Positions 9,643 through 18,858 are shown, numbered from the stretch's first letter. The stretch is DNA of 64,000 nucleotides from PKWO01 sp036561005 (GCA_036561005.1 DATBQE010000172.1:6252-70251); one strand, 5' to 3'. Notes: generated by a model from the letters alone, not told the origin. Program-made: numbers and translations.

Positions 9643-11529
9643 CTACCTCCAGTCACCTCGCAAGGCCAGCACTTTTTCCTGCAGCAATTCAGGCGTCACA
9701 TCGGCAGGCACCAGCGCCTCGCCTACTGCCAACGACAATTTCGACCATGGCCCGCGGCGGAACGAACGACCGAATGGATTGCCCTCGCCGCGCGTCAACA
9801 GGCTACCCCAGAGGCCGCGCAGGGCCATCGGGATAACCGGCACGGGCGAGCGGTCGATAATCTTCTTGATGCCGCCCTTGAACTCATTCATCTCGCCGGT
9901 CTTGGTCAGGCGGCCTTCGGGGAAGATACAGACCAGATCGCCCTCCGCCAGGGCCTTGGCAATCTCATCGTAAGCGCGCTCCATCATGACGGGGTCTTCC
10001 TTGGCCGGCGCGATGGGAATTGTTTTCGCGCTCCTGAATAGCCATGACATGACCGGAATGTTGAAGATGCGGTGATCCATGACAAAGCGAATCGGACGCG
10101 GGCTGCACGCCACGATGACCAGGGCGTCGACATAGCTGACGTGATTGCAAACCAGCACAGCTGCGCCTTCTTGCGGTATGCGGTCGGTATCGATGCCGCG
10201 CACGCTGTGTATCGTGTGTATCAGAACCCAGGCCAGGAAACGCAACAGGAATTCAGGCACCAGCGAGAAGATATAGATCGCCACCAGCGCATTCAAGGCT
10301 GCCGTGATCAGAAACAGTTGCGGCACCGTCGCGCCGAGGTTCAACAAAATCATGGCCATGATAGAGGCAATCACCATGAACAGCGCGTTGAGGATGTTCA
10401 TGCCTGCAATCGTGCGCGAGATGTGAGCCGGATCGCAGCGCGTCTGGATCAGGGCAAACAAGGGGACGACATAAAACCCGCCAAATACGCCGATCATGGT
10501 GCAGTCGAACAGGACGTGCCAACTACCGTGCTGTGCGAGAAAGCCTTCGATGCCAACCGTCTGCGTGTTGACGTAAGACACTGCTGCAAAATAGAGATCG
10601 GCGCCGAAAATACTCAATCCGATCGAGCCAAGCGGCACTAGCCCAATTTCGATCTTGTGACCCGAAAGCTTCTCGCACAGGAGTGAGCCCGCACCGATGC
10701 CGACCGAGAAGATCGCCAGCAACAGCACGAATACGTTGTGATCGCCATGCAGGTAAGCCTTGGCAAATTCGGGGAATTGGGCCAGCATGATGGCGCCATA
10801 AAACCAGAACCATGAATTGCCGAGCAACGAAAGAAAAACAGGACGGTTCTTGCTTGAAAAACTCAGATTGCGGACAGATTCCGAAAAGACGTTCCAGTTG
10901 ACCTTGAGTTTGGCATCTGCGGCAGGCGAAGGTGGAATGAACTGGCTGGCACCCCAGCCGATCAGGGCAAAAAGGAGCGTGGCGCCGGCTACCAGTTCCA
11001 CACCCCATCCCGGCAACTCGACGAGCACGACGCCGAGCACTTCGCCAAGCACGATGCCCACGAAGGTGCCGGCTTCGATCACGGCGTTACCGCCGACGAG
11101 TTCGTCTTTCTTCAAGTGCTGCGGCAGGTAGGCATATTTGACCGGGCCGAAGACCGTGGAGTGAATGCCCATGCCGACAACTGCCGCGATCAACAACCAC
11201 AACTGATGGGTAAACCAGCCTACGCCTGCGATCGACATGATCACGATTTCCAGCACTTTCACCGCGCGCGCCATGCGCGCCTTGTCGAACTTGTCGGCCA
11301 GTTGGCCCGAAGTCGCAGAGAAAAACACGAAAGGCAGAATGAACAGGCCGGGAATCATGTTGTTCAGGGTGCCTGCAGGCAGGGTAGTCCAGCTTGCTGC
11401 GTCAAAAGTCAGCGCTGTGATCAGGGCAGTCTTGAACACATTGTCGTTGAAAGCACCAAAAAATTGGGTCCAGAAGAATGGCCCGAAGCGACGCTGCTTG
11501 AGCAAGCTGAATTGATTGGATTGGCTCAT
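9643..11529 (-). CDS. MFS transporter fused to a PlsC-type acyltransferase (LplT-like)
   Basis: About 628 residues. The first ~420 form a major-facilitator transporter of the LplT type (GPFFWTQFFGAFNDNVFK at the start, about 12 hydrophobic helices). The last ~190 are a glycerolipid acyltransferase with NHVSYVDAL (NHx4D box), IFPEGRLTKTG and VIPMALRGLWGS. In E. coli, LplT flips lysophospholipids inward and Aas reacylates them; this fusion would join flipping and acylation. The acyl-ACP synthetase domain of Aas is absent, so it would need acyl-ACP or acyl-CoA from elsewhere. The ATG at 11529 is preferred to a TTG three codons upstream. Confidence 0.88.
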   Translation of the reverse strand: MSQSNQFSLLKQRRFGPFFWTQFFGAFNDNVFKTALITALTFDAASWTTLPAGTLNNMIPGLFILPFVFFSATSGQLADKFDKARMARAVKVLEIVIMSIAGVGWFTHQLWLLIAAVVGMGIHSTVFGPVKYAYLPQHLKKDELVGGNAVIEAGTFVGIVLGEVLGVVLVELPGWGVELVAGATLLFALIGWGASQFIPPSPAADAKLKVNWNVFSESVRNLSFSSKNRPVFLSLLGNSWFWFYGAIMLAQFPEFAKAYLHGDHNVFVLLLAIFSVGIGAGSLLCEKLSGHKIEIGLVPLGSIGLSIFGADLYFAAVSYVNTQTVGIEGFLAQHGSWHVLFDCTMIGVFGGFYVVPLFALIQTRCDPAHISRTIAGMNILNALFMVIASIMAMILLNLGATVPQLFLITAALNALVAIYIFSLVPEFLLRFLAWVLIHTIHSVRGIDTDRIPQEGAAVLVCNHVSYVDALVIVACSPRPIRFVMDHRIFNIPVMSWLFRSAKTIPIAPAKEDPVMMERAYDEIAKALAEGDLVCIFPEGRLTKTGEMNEFKGGIKKIIDRSPVPVIPMALRGLWGSLLTRGEGNPFGRSFRRGPWSKLSLAVGEALVPADVTPELLQEKVLALRGDWR

Positions 11530-11700
11530 ATCGATCAAATGTTGAAGTTTCCGGTAACGGGAACGTGCTTCAATCTGAAGCGGTTCCCAACTGGATATGA
11601 AGTGTAAAGAAGGATTGACCTTGCGTCAGCATAAAACGCAAGGTGGCGCCAAATGATACCGAAGGATGCAAAAATCCCGGCGTGATGCGTTAATTGGTGA

Positions 11701-12717
11701 TCAATGCACCGCTAACCGCAGCGATTCCGCCATGGCCAAGCCGCTCAAATAGGCATTTTCCACCCGCCCGCTGCCATCAAGACCGGCGCCGAACCAATCG
11801 CCGCAAGCGCCGATTCTTTGACGGTTGTCCCACAGGCAGGCCTCGGAAACGGTTTGCACAGCCTGCGCGAAGCGCCAGCGCTTCAGTGCAACATAGACCG
11901 GTTGAACCTGGGAGCCGGTCGCCTCGTGGAAGGCCTTGAGCAATTTCTCGCGGGCGCGCTCGTCGTCGTCGTCGAAGTGTTCTTCGCTCCAGGCTCCCGA
12001 CGCATGGGCTACCCAGTGTTCGCCTGGGCGGCGTTGCTGCTTCGAAGAATCGCGGGCAATCCACGACAGGCGCGACGATTGCACCCAGGCGCCATCGTAG
12101 CCAAGGTCAAGCGGCTCCTGAAACCCCAGCATCAACGCCCAACACGGCATAAAGCGCGCTTTCTCCGCTTCGGAAGCCAGTTTCGGCGCAACCGACAGCA
12201 GAGAGGTCGCAGAAGCCGATGGTGTGGCGACAATGACGGCATCGAAAGGACCGGCGCTGGCATCGATAGGTGCACCATCCGACGAAATCTTGAGCAACCA
12301 TTGGTCACCATGCGCTTCAATACGCTTGACCAGTTGTTCGGTGCGCAAATCGATACCTTGCGCCACGTGCCGGCAAAGAGCATTCATGCCGGGCACGGCG
12401 ACATATCGCTGTTTCAGGCGTTCTGCGCTGCGGGGCGCCGGACTATGCTCGCCATTTTCCAGCATGACCAGCTTGGCATCCCAAGTCGTGACCAATCCGG
12501 CTTTGCGCCATCCTACAATCGCCTTTTTGAATTCTTCACTGCCTGCGGTGAAATATTGTGCGCCATGATCGAAGCCACCGAGTTCGGTCAATCGCGTTGC
12601 CATTCGCCCGCCGACTTCAGGGCTTTTCTCATAGACGGTGACCCTGTTGCCTTGATCCTGCAGTTGACGTGCGCAAATCAGGCCGGCCAAACCGGCGCCG
12701 ACGATGGCGATGTGCAT
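11701..12717 (-). CDS. FAD/NAD(P)-dependent amine-oxidase-like oxidoreductase (renalase-like)
   Basis: A 338-residue flavoprotein. The Rossmann fingerprint IVGAGLAGLICARQL starts at residue 4, followed by VTVYEKSPEVGGRMATR, the usual FAD-binding pair. The C-terminal GACGDWFGAGLDGSGRVENAYLSG is the second FAD-contact segment of amine-oxidase-like proteins. The closest group is the bacterial renalase-like set, which in other bacteria oxidises isomeric forms of NAD(P)H, but substrate here is inferred only. AAGGAA lies five bases before the ATG. It is transcribed in the same direction as the CBS gene upstream (114 bases apart). Confidence 0.82.
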   Translation of the reverse strand: MHIAIVGAGLAGLICARQLQDQGNRVTVYEKSPEVGGRMATRLTELGGFDHGAQYFTAGSEEFKKAIVGWRKAGLVTTWDAKLVMLENGEHSPAPRSAERLKQRYVAVPGMNALCRHVAQGIDLRTEQLVKRIEAHGDQWLLKISSDGAPIDASAGPFDAVIVATPSASATSLLSVAPKLASEAEKARFMPCWALMLGFQEPLDLGYDGAWVQSSRLSWIARDSSKQQRRPGEHWVAHASGAWSEEHFDDDDERAREKLLKAFHEATGSQVQPVYVALKRWRFAQAVQTVSEACLWDNRQRIGACGDWFGAGLDGSGRVENAYLSGLAMAESLRLAVH

Positions 12718-12831
12718 GTGGGTTCCTTTGATCGGAGTGGGGATTGGAGCGAATTGTATGAATGCTCTCCCCCGGCATGGGGAGAGTTGAAGGAGGCGAC
12801 CCGCATCGCGCGATAAAACAGGGACACAGAA

Positions 12832-13281
12832 TTATTCGTCTTCGCCTTCGGCGGGCCAGTCGCGGATATAGGCTTTGAGCATTTTGTTTTCGAAGCTTTG
12901 CGCCTCGACGACCGCTTTTGCCACGTCGTAAAAGGAAATGACCCCGAGAAGGGTGCGCGCATTCATCACGGGCACATAACGCGCGTGGCGCTCGAGCATC
13001 AAACGGCGCACTTCGTTGATTTCCGTGTCAGGGGTCACGGTAATCGGTGAGTCGTCCATGTGCTTGCGCACATTTCCACTGCCAACTGCACCGCCGTTTT
13101 TGTGGATGGTCTTCATCACCTCGCGGAAACTCAACATGCCGACCAATTCGCCGAATTCCATGACCACCAGCGAACCGATATCTTTTTCCGCCATCGTGTT
13201 GACTGCCTCCATCATCGGCGTCTCAGGCGTCACGGTGAAGAGGATGTTGCCCTTGACTTGAAGGATCTCGGATACTTTCAT
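12832..13281 (-). CDS. CBS-domain pair protein
   Basis: A 149-residue protein made of two CBS motifs, which fold together as one Bateman module that binds adenosyl ligands. The first spans TPMMEAVNTMAEKDIGSLVVMEFGELVGMLSFREV, the second TEINEVRRLMLERHARYVPVMNARTLLGVISFYDV. No other domain is present, so it is a stand-alone sensor of unknown partner. The start at 13281 follows a GCGGGA ribosome site and matches family length; a longer reading from 13383 adds 34 unlike residues. It is divergent from metY. Confidence 0.88.
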   Translation of the reverse strand: MKVSEILQVKGNILFTVTPETPMMEAVNTMAEKDIGSLVVMEFGELVGMLSFREVMKTIHKNGGAVGSGNVRKHMDDSPITVTPDTEINEVRRLMLERHARYVPVMNARTLLGVISFYDVAKAVVEAQSFENKMLKAYIRDWPAEGEDE

Positions 13282-13531
13282 TGTGGCGTCCCGCTCTTGG
13301 TTGTTGTTATGGGTATTCCCTTGGAGCACCCCTATGTTTGCAATGTAGCGCATGCGCATGGAAAAATCCAGCGCTTGAGTCAAGTAGCGAGCAGCATTAA
13401 ATGCTACGATGCGCGACTACAACGTGCCGTGAATTCCACTCGCTGCGGTTTTGTTGCGTCACAGCAAAGATATCGCCGCCGCACCTGGCAATTCCTGCAT
13501 ATCGATCAGACGCAGAGGAGACCATGAAGCC

Positions 13532-14842
13532 ATGAGCAGCCCCAACTATCCGGGATTCGACACACTTGCATTGCATGCCGGCGCCGCGCCCGACCCGGCA
13601 ACCGGGGCGCGCGCCACGCCCATCTATCTTACCAGCGCTTTCGTTTTCAAGGATTCCGACCACGCCGCGTCGCTGTTCAACATGGAACGTGCCGGGCATG
13701 TCTACTCGCGCATCTCGAACCCGACCAATGCTGTGCTGGAAGAGCGCATTGCCGCATTGGAAGGCGGTGTGGCCGGCATTGCGGTTGCGAGCGGCCAAGC
13801 CGCCATGCATCTGGGCTTGACTACGATCGCAGGTGCCGGGTCGCATGTGGTGGCATCGCGCGCGCTGTACGGCGGTTCGCAAAACCTGCTGGCCTACACC
13901 ATGAAACGTTTCGGCATCGAGACGACCTTTGTAGACCCGCGCGATCTCGATGCCTGGCGTGCAGCAATACGACCCAACACAAAAGTCCTGTTCGGCGAGA
14001 CGCTGGGCAATCCGGGCCTCGATGTGCTCAACATTCCGGCCATCGCAGAAATCGCGCACGCGCATCATCTTCCATTGATGGTGGACTCAACCTTCACCAC
14101 GCCTTACCTGCTGCGACCTTTCGATCACGGCGCCGACCTGATCTTTCATTCGGCCACCAAATTCCTTTGCGGTCATGGCACGGCGATCGGCGGCCTGCTG
14201 GTCGATGGCGGCACGTTTGACTGGCAGGAAGCCTATGACAAGACCGGACGTTTCGCGGAATTGTGCGAGCCCTATGATGGATTCCACGGCATGGTATTTG
14301 CCGAAGAATCGAGCGTGGCACCATTCTCGCTGCGCGCGCGGCGCGAAGGCCTGCGCGATTTCGGTGCCGTCATGAGTCCGCACAATGCGTTCGCCATTTT
14401 GCAGGGCGTGGAAACATTATCCTTGCGCATGGAAAAGCATGTCGCCAATACGCGCAAGGTGGTGGAATTTCTGGTTTCGCATGCGGCAGTCGAGTCGGTG
14501 TCCTACCCGGAACTGGAATCGCACCCGGATCATGCCTTGGCCAAGACCCTGCTGCCCAAAGGCTGCGGCGCCGTGTTTTCATTCAGCATCAAGGGCTCGC
14601 GTGCCGCAGGCCGGCGCTTTGTCGAATCGCTCAGTGTGTTTTCGCATTTGGCCAACGTGGGCGACGCCAAGTCCCTGGTGATTCATCCGGCATCGACCAC
14701 CCACTTCCGTGTACCGTCCGAGCAATTGCAGGCAGCAGGATTAACGGAAGGCACCATGCGCCTCTCGGTAGGGTTGGAAGACGTGGACGATTTGATCAAC
14801 GATTTGGGACGCGGCTTGAAAGCGGCGCAAAAGGGAGCCTGA
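13532..14842 (+). CDS. metY: O-acetylhomoserine sulfhydrylase (aminocarboxypropyltransferase)
   Basis: A 436-residue PLP enzyme of the Cys/Met metabolism family. It joins O-acetylhomoserine with sulfide (or methanethiol) to give homocysteine in methionine synthesis. Visible features are the N-terminal TLALHAGAAPDPATGARATPIY, the PLP-phosphate segment YSRISNPT, VASGQAAMHL, the aspartate in LMVDSTFTTPYL and the PLP lysine near residue 210 in HSATKFLCGHGTAIGG. The insertion after GHGTAIGG and the total length fit MetY better than the shorter MetZ or MetB, but a MetZ role is not excluded. GAGGAG stands 11 bases before the ATG. A hydrolase gene follows after one base. Confidence 0.85.
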   Translation: MSSPNYPGFDTLALHAGAAPDPATGARATPIYLTSAFVFKDSDHAASLFNMERAGHVYSRISNPTNAVLEERIAALEGGVAGIAVASGQAAMHLGLTTIAGAGSHVVASRALYGGSQNLLAYTMKRFGIETTFVDPRDLDAWRAAIRPNTKVLFGETLGNPGLDVLNIPAIAEIAHAHHLPLMVDSTFTTPYLLRPFDHGADLIFHSATKFLCGHGTAIGGLLVDGGTFDWQEAYDKTGRFAELCEPYDGFHGMVFAEESSVAPFSLRARREGLRDFGAVMSPHNAFAILQGVETLSLRMEKHVANTRKVVEFLVSHAAVESVSYPELESHPDHALAKTLLPKGCGAVFSFSIKGSRAAGRRFVESLSVFSHLANVGDAKSLVIHPASTTHFRVPSEQLQAAGLTEGTMRLSVGLEDVDDLINDLGRGLKAAQKGA

Positions 14843-14843
14843 C

Positions 14844-15647
14844 ATGATCTTGAACATCGACGGCCATGATGCCTATTGCTACACCGGCGGTAAAGCGTTC
14901 GACCCGGCCCTGCCCACCGTGGTATTCATCCATGGGGCGCAAAACGATCATTCGGTCTGGATTCTGCAGACGCGCTATTTCGCCCATCACGGTTTCGGCG
15001 TGCTGGCAGTCGACTTGCCGGGTCATGGCCGCAGCAAAGGGCCGGCATTGACAACTGTGGAAGCGATGTCGGACTGGATTTTGCGCGTGCTCGACGCTGC
15101 AGACGTGCAGCAGGCGAGTTTCATCGGTCACAGCATGGGCTCGCTCGTGTCGCTCGAAACCTGCGCGCGCGCACCGCATCGCGTAACGAAACTGGCAATG
15201 GTCGGTACGGCCTATCCGATGAAGGTATCCGATACGCTGCTCAACGCCGCACTGCACGAAGAACAGACTGCAATCGACATGGTCAACATCTGGTCGCACA
15301 GTTCAATCGCACAAAAGCCGTCGTTTCCCGGACCCGGCTTTTACGTCACCGGTGGCGGCCAGCGCTTGATGCAATATGTTTCGAAGCATAGTGAAGAAAA
15401 AGTCTTCCATATCGACTTTTCTGCATGCAACGCCTACGCCAATGGCGAAGAAGCGGCAAAAGGTGTCACCTGCCCCACTCTGTTCCTGCTTGGAAAACGC
15501 GACATGATGACGCCGCCGAAGGCTACGGCAACGTTGACCAAGGCCATCACGCAGGCACGCATGGTGCAACTCGAAAATTGCGGACACGATTTGATGGGCG
15601 AGCGGCCCGATGCCGTGCTGGATCACTTATTTGGATTCGTTTGTTAG
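14844..15647 (+). CDS. Alpha/beta hydrolase
   Basis: A 267-residue alpha/beta-fold hydrolase. The oxyanion-side motif VVFIHGAQNDHSVW, the nucleophile elbow GHSMGS (Ser near residue 97), TLFLLGKRDMMTPP around the acid and a terminal ENCGHDLMGERP with the catalytic His are all visible, so the triad seems intact. Start ATG comes one base after the metY stop, with GGAG inside the end of metY, indicating co-translation. Substrate is unknown. The stop codon overlaps by four bases the stop of the convergent PhyH-like gene. Confidence 0.85.
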   Translation: MILNIDGHDAYCYTGGKAFDPALPTVVFIHGAQNDHSVWILQTRYFAHHGFGVLAVDLPGHGRSKGPALTTVEAMSDWILRVLDAADVQQASFIGHSMGSLVSLETCARAPHRVTKLAMVGTAYPMKVSDTLLNAALHEEQTAIDMVNIWSHSSIAQKPSFPGPGFYVTGGGQRLMQYVSKHSEEKVFHIDFSACNAYANGEEAAKGVTCPTLFLLGKRDMMTPPKATATLTKAITQARMVQLENCGHDLMGERPDAVLDHLFGFVC

Positions 15648-16375
15648 CTTTTGCATGAATGCGCCACCCGAGGTATGGCTTTATGCCACGCAAGGCCGCA
15701 GGGTAGTTCAGGTGGGCCAAACAGGAAGTGCAATACACGGCGGCGGCTACGGCCGCTCCCCTTGGACGAAGCATGCAACAATAACGGCCGCATGATGAGC
15801 GCGCCACCGGCTTCAAGGCAGCATGTGCTTTCACCATGCATTTCCCGTAAAGTCGTGATTGCAGCATCATCAAGCCTCCCTTGATTGTGACTGCATGGCA
15901 CAAGCTTGAGAGGACCATCGTCGAGACCGCAAGGGTCGAGGTGCAGACGGATGGCGATCATCCGGCGCAAAACATCGACAGGCGGCTGCACGAACCACAC
16001 GCCTTCTTTTTGCGACCAGCCACGCAGATTCCCGCCGTCCACCTTGGCAGCGACCGGAATGCTCAAATCCTGATGCATGCCGACCAGCCAGTTTTTGCCG
16101 CGGGATTTTTCGAACAAAGTGCATTGAACTGCAACCATTGCCATGCCATCCTCAATCAAAATCGACGAGATAGAAGGGCCACTTTGCAGGGTGCGAGCGA
16201 GTTCGACGCACCATGCCATATCGAGCAAATTACGTCTACCGGCCGAGTCAATTTCAAGCAGCTCCAGGCATGCAATCGTGTTCCTGCATTGATCGTCGCC
16301 CATGGCACGATCGACAATCAGCCACCCACGATCATGAAGCTGTTCGCGCGCCGGCGCCACAACCGGCACAGTCAA
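15644..16375 (-). CDS. Phytanoyl-CoA dioxygenase (PhyH) family protein
   Basis: A 243-residue Fe(II)/2-oxoglutarate oxygenase of the PhyH superfamily. The metal pair HQD is in LVGMHQDLSIPV, the distal His is in LIMRPLLLHASSKGSG, and the Arg for 2-oxoglutarate follows in SRRRVLHFLFGP. These residues are what the family needs, so an active enzyme is expected; the substrate is not predictable. Its ATG overlaps the stop of the VOC gene by four bases, so it is the last gene of a pyrB-VOC-PhyH run. Confidence 0.82.
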   Translation of the reverse strand: MTVPVVAPAREQLHDRGWLIVDRAMGDDQCRNTIACLELLEIDSAGRRNLLDMAWCVELARTLQSGPSISSILIEDGMAMVAVQCTLFEKSRGKNWLVGMHQDLSIPVAAKVDGGNLRGWSQKEGVWFVQPPVDVLRRMIAIRLHLDPCGLDDGPLKLVPCSHNQGRLDDAAITTLREMHGESTCCLEAGGALIMRPLLLHASSKGSGRSRRRVLHFLFGPPELPCGLAWHKAIPRVAHSCKS

Positions 16376-16806
16376 TTCCCTTCGCGCCAGGGATCATATG
16401 AGCCGACGCTCCACATATGCCCTTCCGGATCGCGGCAGGTAAATCCGCGTCCGCCGTAGTCTTCATCCTGTATCGGACGCACAATCTGCGCACCAGCCAA
16501 CTTGGCCCGCGCATAGACCATGTCGGCATCGTCTACGACGATATACGAACTTTGGGTTTCGACGCCGCCGACTTCATCGGGCTGCCTGATAAATTTGCCG
16601 AACTCATTGTCCGCCACCGACCCAAGCATCAGCATGCCCGAACCGAGGCACAATTGGGCATGATGGATGACGTCACCTTCGCCCGGAACGACCAGATGAA
16701 CGCGAAAGCCGAACACATCGCATAGCCACCTGATCGCCGTCGTGGCATTGCGATAACGCATTGCCGGAATAATTGTAGAACCCGCGGGTTTTGCTTGTTC
16801 CGGCAT
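16372..16806 (-). CDS. VOC-family (glyoxalase/bleomycin-resistance fold) protein
   Basis: A 144-residue vicinal-oxygen-chelate protein with paired beta-alpha-beta modules: NATTAIRWLCDVFGF at the start, VDDADMVYARAKLAGAQIV in the middle and RGFTCRDPEGHMWSVGSYDPW at the end. The last block is typical of PhnB-like/YaeR-like members. A reaction cannot be assigned. AAGGAG lies five bases before the ATG at 16806, which decides this start over one 15 bases upstream. It lies 34 bases after pyrB and overlaps the PhyH-like gene by four bases. Confidence 0.85.
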   Translation of the reverse strand: MPEQAKPAGSTIIPAMRYRNATTAIRWLCDVFGFRVHLVVPGEGDVIHHAQLCLGSGMLMLGSVADNEFGKFIRQPDEVGGVETQSSYIVVDDADMVYARAKLAGAQIVRPIQDEDYGGRGFTCRDPEGHMWSVGSYDPWREGN

Positions 16807-16840
16807 ACCGTCTCCTTGCAAAGCGTGGACAGGGAATCAA

Positions 16841-18127
16841 TTACAGATGATGAAATTCCGCATCGAATGGCCCGATTTGCGCCGGTGTTTTCCAGGTCGC
16901 ATCGCGCAGGCTGCCGGGAATCTGGTGTTCGACACCGAGCAGCACGGCAAAGATCGCCATCCGCACCGGAATGCCGTTATCGGTCTGCCGGAAAATCGCC
17001 AGGCGCGGGTCCCGGTTCAAATCGGTGCTCAGGTCGTTGGCGCCGGCGCGGCTATCGCGCGGCAGCGGGTGCATTACGAAGGCATCGGGGCTGCATGCGG
17101 TATCGAGCATATTACGGTCGACTTGCAGGTCCGAACTGTAGCCTTCGATTTCCTCGCCGGCAAAACGCTCTTTCTGGATGCGCGTCGCATACAACAGGTC
17201 CACGTCTTGCAATCCTTGGCGTAGCGATTGCTGCTGGACAATGGCGTGGCCGCGGCTGGCAACCAGGTCCAGTATGTACGACGGCATTTCCAATACAGAC
17301 GGCGAAACCAGGCTGAATTTGATGCCCTTGAACAAAGACAGGAGCTTGATCAGTGAGTGCACGGTGCGACCATATTTGAGGTCACCGACGAGCGCGATAT
17401 GCGCGCCGTCAATCTGCTTGCCCAGGCGCGAGAACTCTTTGCGGATCGTATACAGATCAAGCAATGCCTGACTCGGGTGTTCGCCGGGGCCGTCACCGCC
17501 ATTGATGACAGGAATATTGGTCGCCTCGGCAAACTCGGCAACCGAGCCTTTGTCGGGATGGCGCACGACCATTGCGTCGACATAACCCGACATGACGCGA
17601 CTGGTATCGTAGATCGATTCACCCTTGGCCATCGATGAAAATGTGAAGCCGGTGGTGTCGCACACCGAACCGCCCAGACGGCAAAAGGCCGCACCGAAAC
17701 TGACGCGGGTACGCGTACTCGCTTCGAAGAACAGATTGCCGAGCACCGCGCCTTCCAGCACACGGGTTACCTTTTGCCGCCGTGCGATGGGTTCCATCAT
17801 TTCGGCCAGCAGCAGCAGCTCTTCCACCGAGTCACGGGCAAACTGGTCGACCGAAATCAATTGTGGCTTACCATTGTGGGCAATGCGGTCGGCAAGACCA
17901 GGCTTATGTACGCCATGCGTATGTTTCTTGTTTTGCGGCTCGGCACGCATGATTTCACCGATAAACTTGTGCACAACGTCGGGCATCACGCGAAATTCAT
18001 TCGAAGTGTCGGGCAAGAGCCAAGCGTCCAGGGCGCGACGCTTGATGGACAAGCGTTCGGCAAAGGCGTCGCGCGTCATGTTGAGGGTTTGCATGGCCTC
18101 GCGCAAGAGAGTCTGTTGGGTGGTCAT
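16841..18127 (-). CDS. pyrB: Aspartate carbamoyltransferase, long form with N-terminal HTH-like extension
   Basis: A 428-residue protein; plain PyrB chains are about 310. The catalytic body is intact: FFEASTRTRVSF with the carbamoyl-phosphate STRTR near residues 133-137, HPSQALLDLYTI near 216 and MHPLPRDSR near 350. It condenses carbamoyl phosphate and aspartate, the first committed step of pyrimidine synthesis. Before it lie ~75 extra residues that look like a helix-turn-helix of the Cro/Xre type (LREAMQTLNMTRDAFAERL then KRRALDAWLLP). Long ~47 kDa PyrB chains are, as I recall, known in Burkholderia. Upstream there is an inverted repeat. VOC and PhyH genes follow on the same strand. Confidence 0.92.
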   Translation of the reverse strand: MTTQQTLLREAMQTLNMTRDAFAERLSIKRRALDAWLLPDTSNEFRVMPDVVHKFIGEIMRAEPQNKKHTHGVHKPGLADRIAHNGKPQLISVDQFARDSVEELLLLAEMMEPIARRQKVTRVLEGAVLGNLFFEASTRTRVSFGAAFCRLGGSVCDTTGFTFSSMAKGESIYDTSRVMSGYVDAMVVRHPDKGSVAEFAEATNIPVINGGDGPGEHPSQALLDLYTIRKEFSRLGKQIDGAHIALVGDLKYGRTVHSLIKLLSLFKGIKFSLVSPSVLEMPSYILDLVASRGHAIVQQQSLRQGLQDVDLLYATRIQKERFAGEEIEGYSSDLQVDRNMLDTACSPDAFVMHPLPRDSRAGANDLSTDLNRDPRLAIFRQTDNGIPVRMAIFAVLLGVEHQIPGSLRDATWKTPAQIGPFDAEFHHL

Positions 18128-18148
18128 TAGGGCGCTCTTTATAAATAT

Positions 18149-18167
18149 ATATACACTAAGCGTATAT
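18149..18167. promoter_or_regulatory. Inverted repeat upstream of pyrB
   Basis: Perfect six-base arms ATATAC and GTATAT separated by seven bases, in a very AT-rich stretch 22-40 bases upstream of the pyrB start. The position fits a promoter/operator. A binding protein is not known; the HTH-like N-terminus of PyrB is one candidate by inference only. Confidence 0.35.
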
Positions 18168-18207
18168 TACCGCAAAAGACGACAGTCATGCAAATGGCGG
18201 GATCAGG

Positions 18208-18846
18208 TCAGGCATTCCCGCGACGGGCGATGGCCAGTGCCGCGGCCAGGGCAAACATCGCTACTGCGCATGCCCGATGGATTACAAGCAATCCACGCGC
18301 GGAGAGATAGCGCACCGCATTGGTCCCTGCGGTGGCATAGGAGAACATCACCACCGCGTCGAGACTGACGAAGATGAGCGCCAACTCGGCGTATTGCGGG
18401 GCCTGGGCATGCGCAGGACTGACGAATTGCGGCAGGAAGGCAGAGAAAAAAAGCAGGCCTTTGGGATTGGACAGTGCCACGGATACGCTGCGAACGAATG
18501 CGCGTTTGGGCGGCAAAATCTGACGGCCTTCAACGAGCGCAGCTTGATCAATCGCTAACGACCTGGCCCGCCACAGCTTGAAACCGAGCCAGCAGAGATA
18601 AGCAACACCGACGTAGCGCAATGCGTTGAACAAAATTTCCGACGCCGCCAATACGACGCCGAGGCCAAGTGCGACAAGGGTAATCAACAGCAAATTGGCC
18701 AGCGTCGCACCAAGAATACCGAACAAGGCCGTGCGCCGCCCTGCCACGATGCCATTCGAAAGCGCCAGCAACATGGTCGGTCCGGGTGTGATCGCCAGGG
18801 CCAATGAGGTCAGAACAAAAAGAACCAGTGTATCGGCGCTGATCAT
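18208..18846 (-). CDS. LysE/RhtB-family amino-acid exporter (copy 1)
   Basis: A 212-residue inner-membrane protein with about six hydrophobic helices. It has the family signature SLALAITPGPTMLLALSNGI near the N-terminus and the ALSNPKGLLFFSAFLPQFV block in the middle. LysE/RhtB proteins export amino acids (homoserine, threonine, lysine, leucine) or related compounds by proton exchange; the substrate here is unknown. It starts 12 bases after a second LysE-family gene, so it is the last of a three-gene run beginning with an outer-membrane protein. Confidence 0.88.
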   Translation of the reverse strand: MISADTLVLFVLTSLALAITPGPTMLLALSNGIVAGRRTALFGILGATLANLLLITLVALGLGVVLAASEILFNALRYVGVAYLCWLGFKLWRARSLAIDQAALVEGRQILPPKRAFVRSVSVALSNPKGLLFFSAFLPQFVSPAHAQAPQYAELALIFVSLDAVVMFSYATAGTNAVRYLSARGLLVIHRACAVAMFALAAALAIARRGNA

Positions 18847-18858
18847 GATGTGCCCCTA

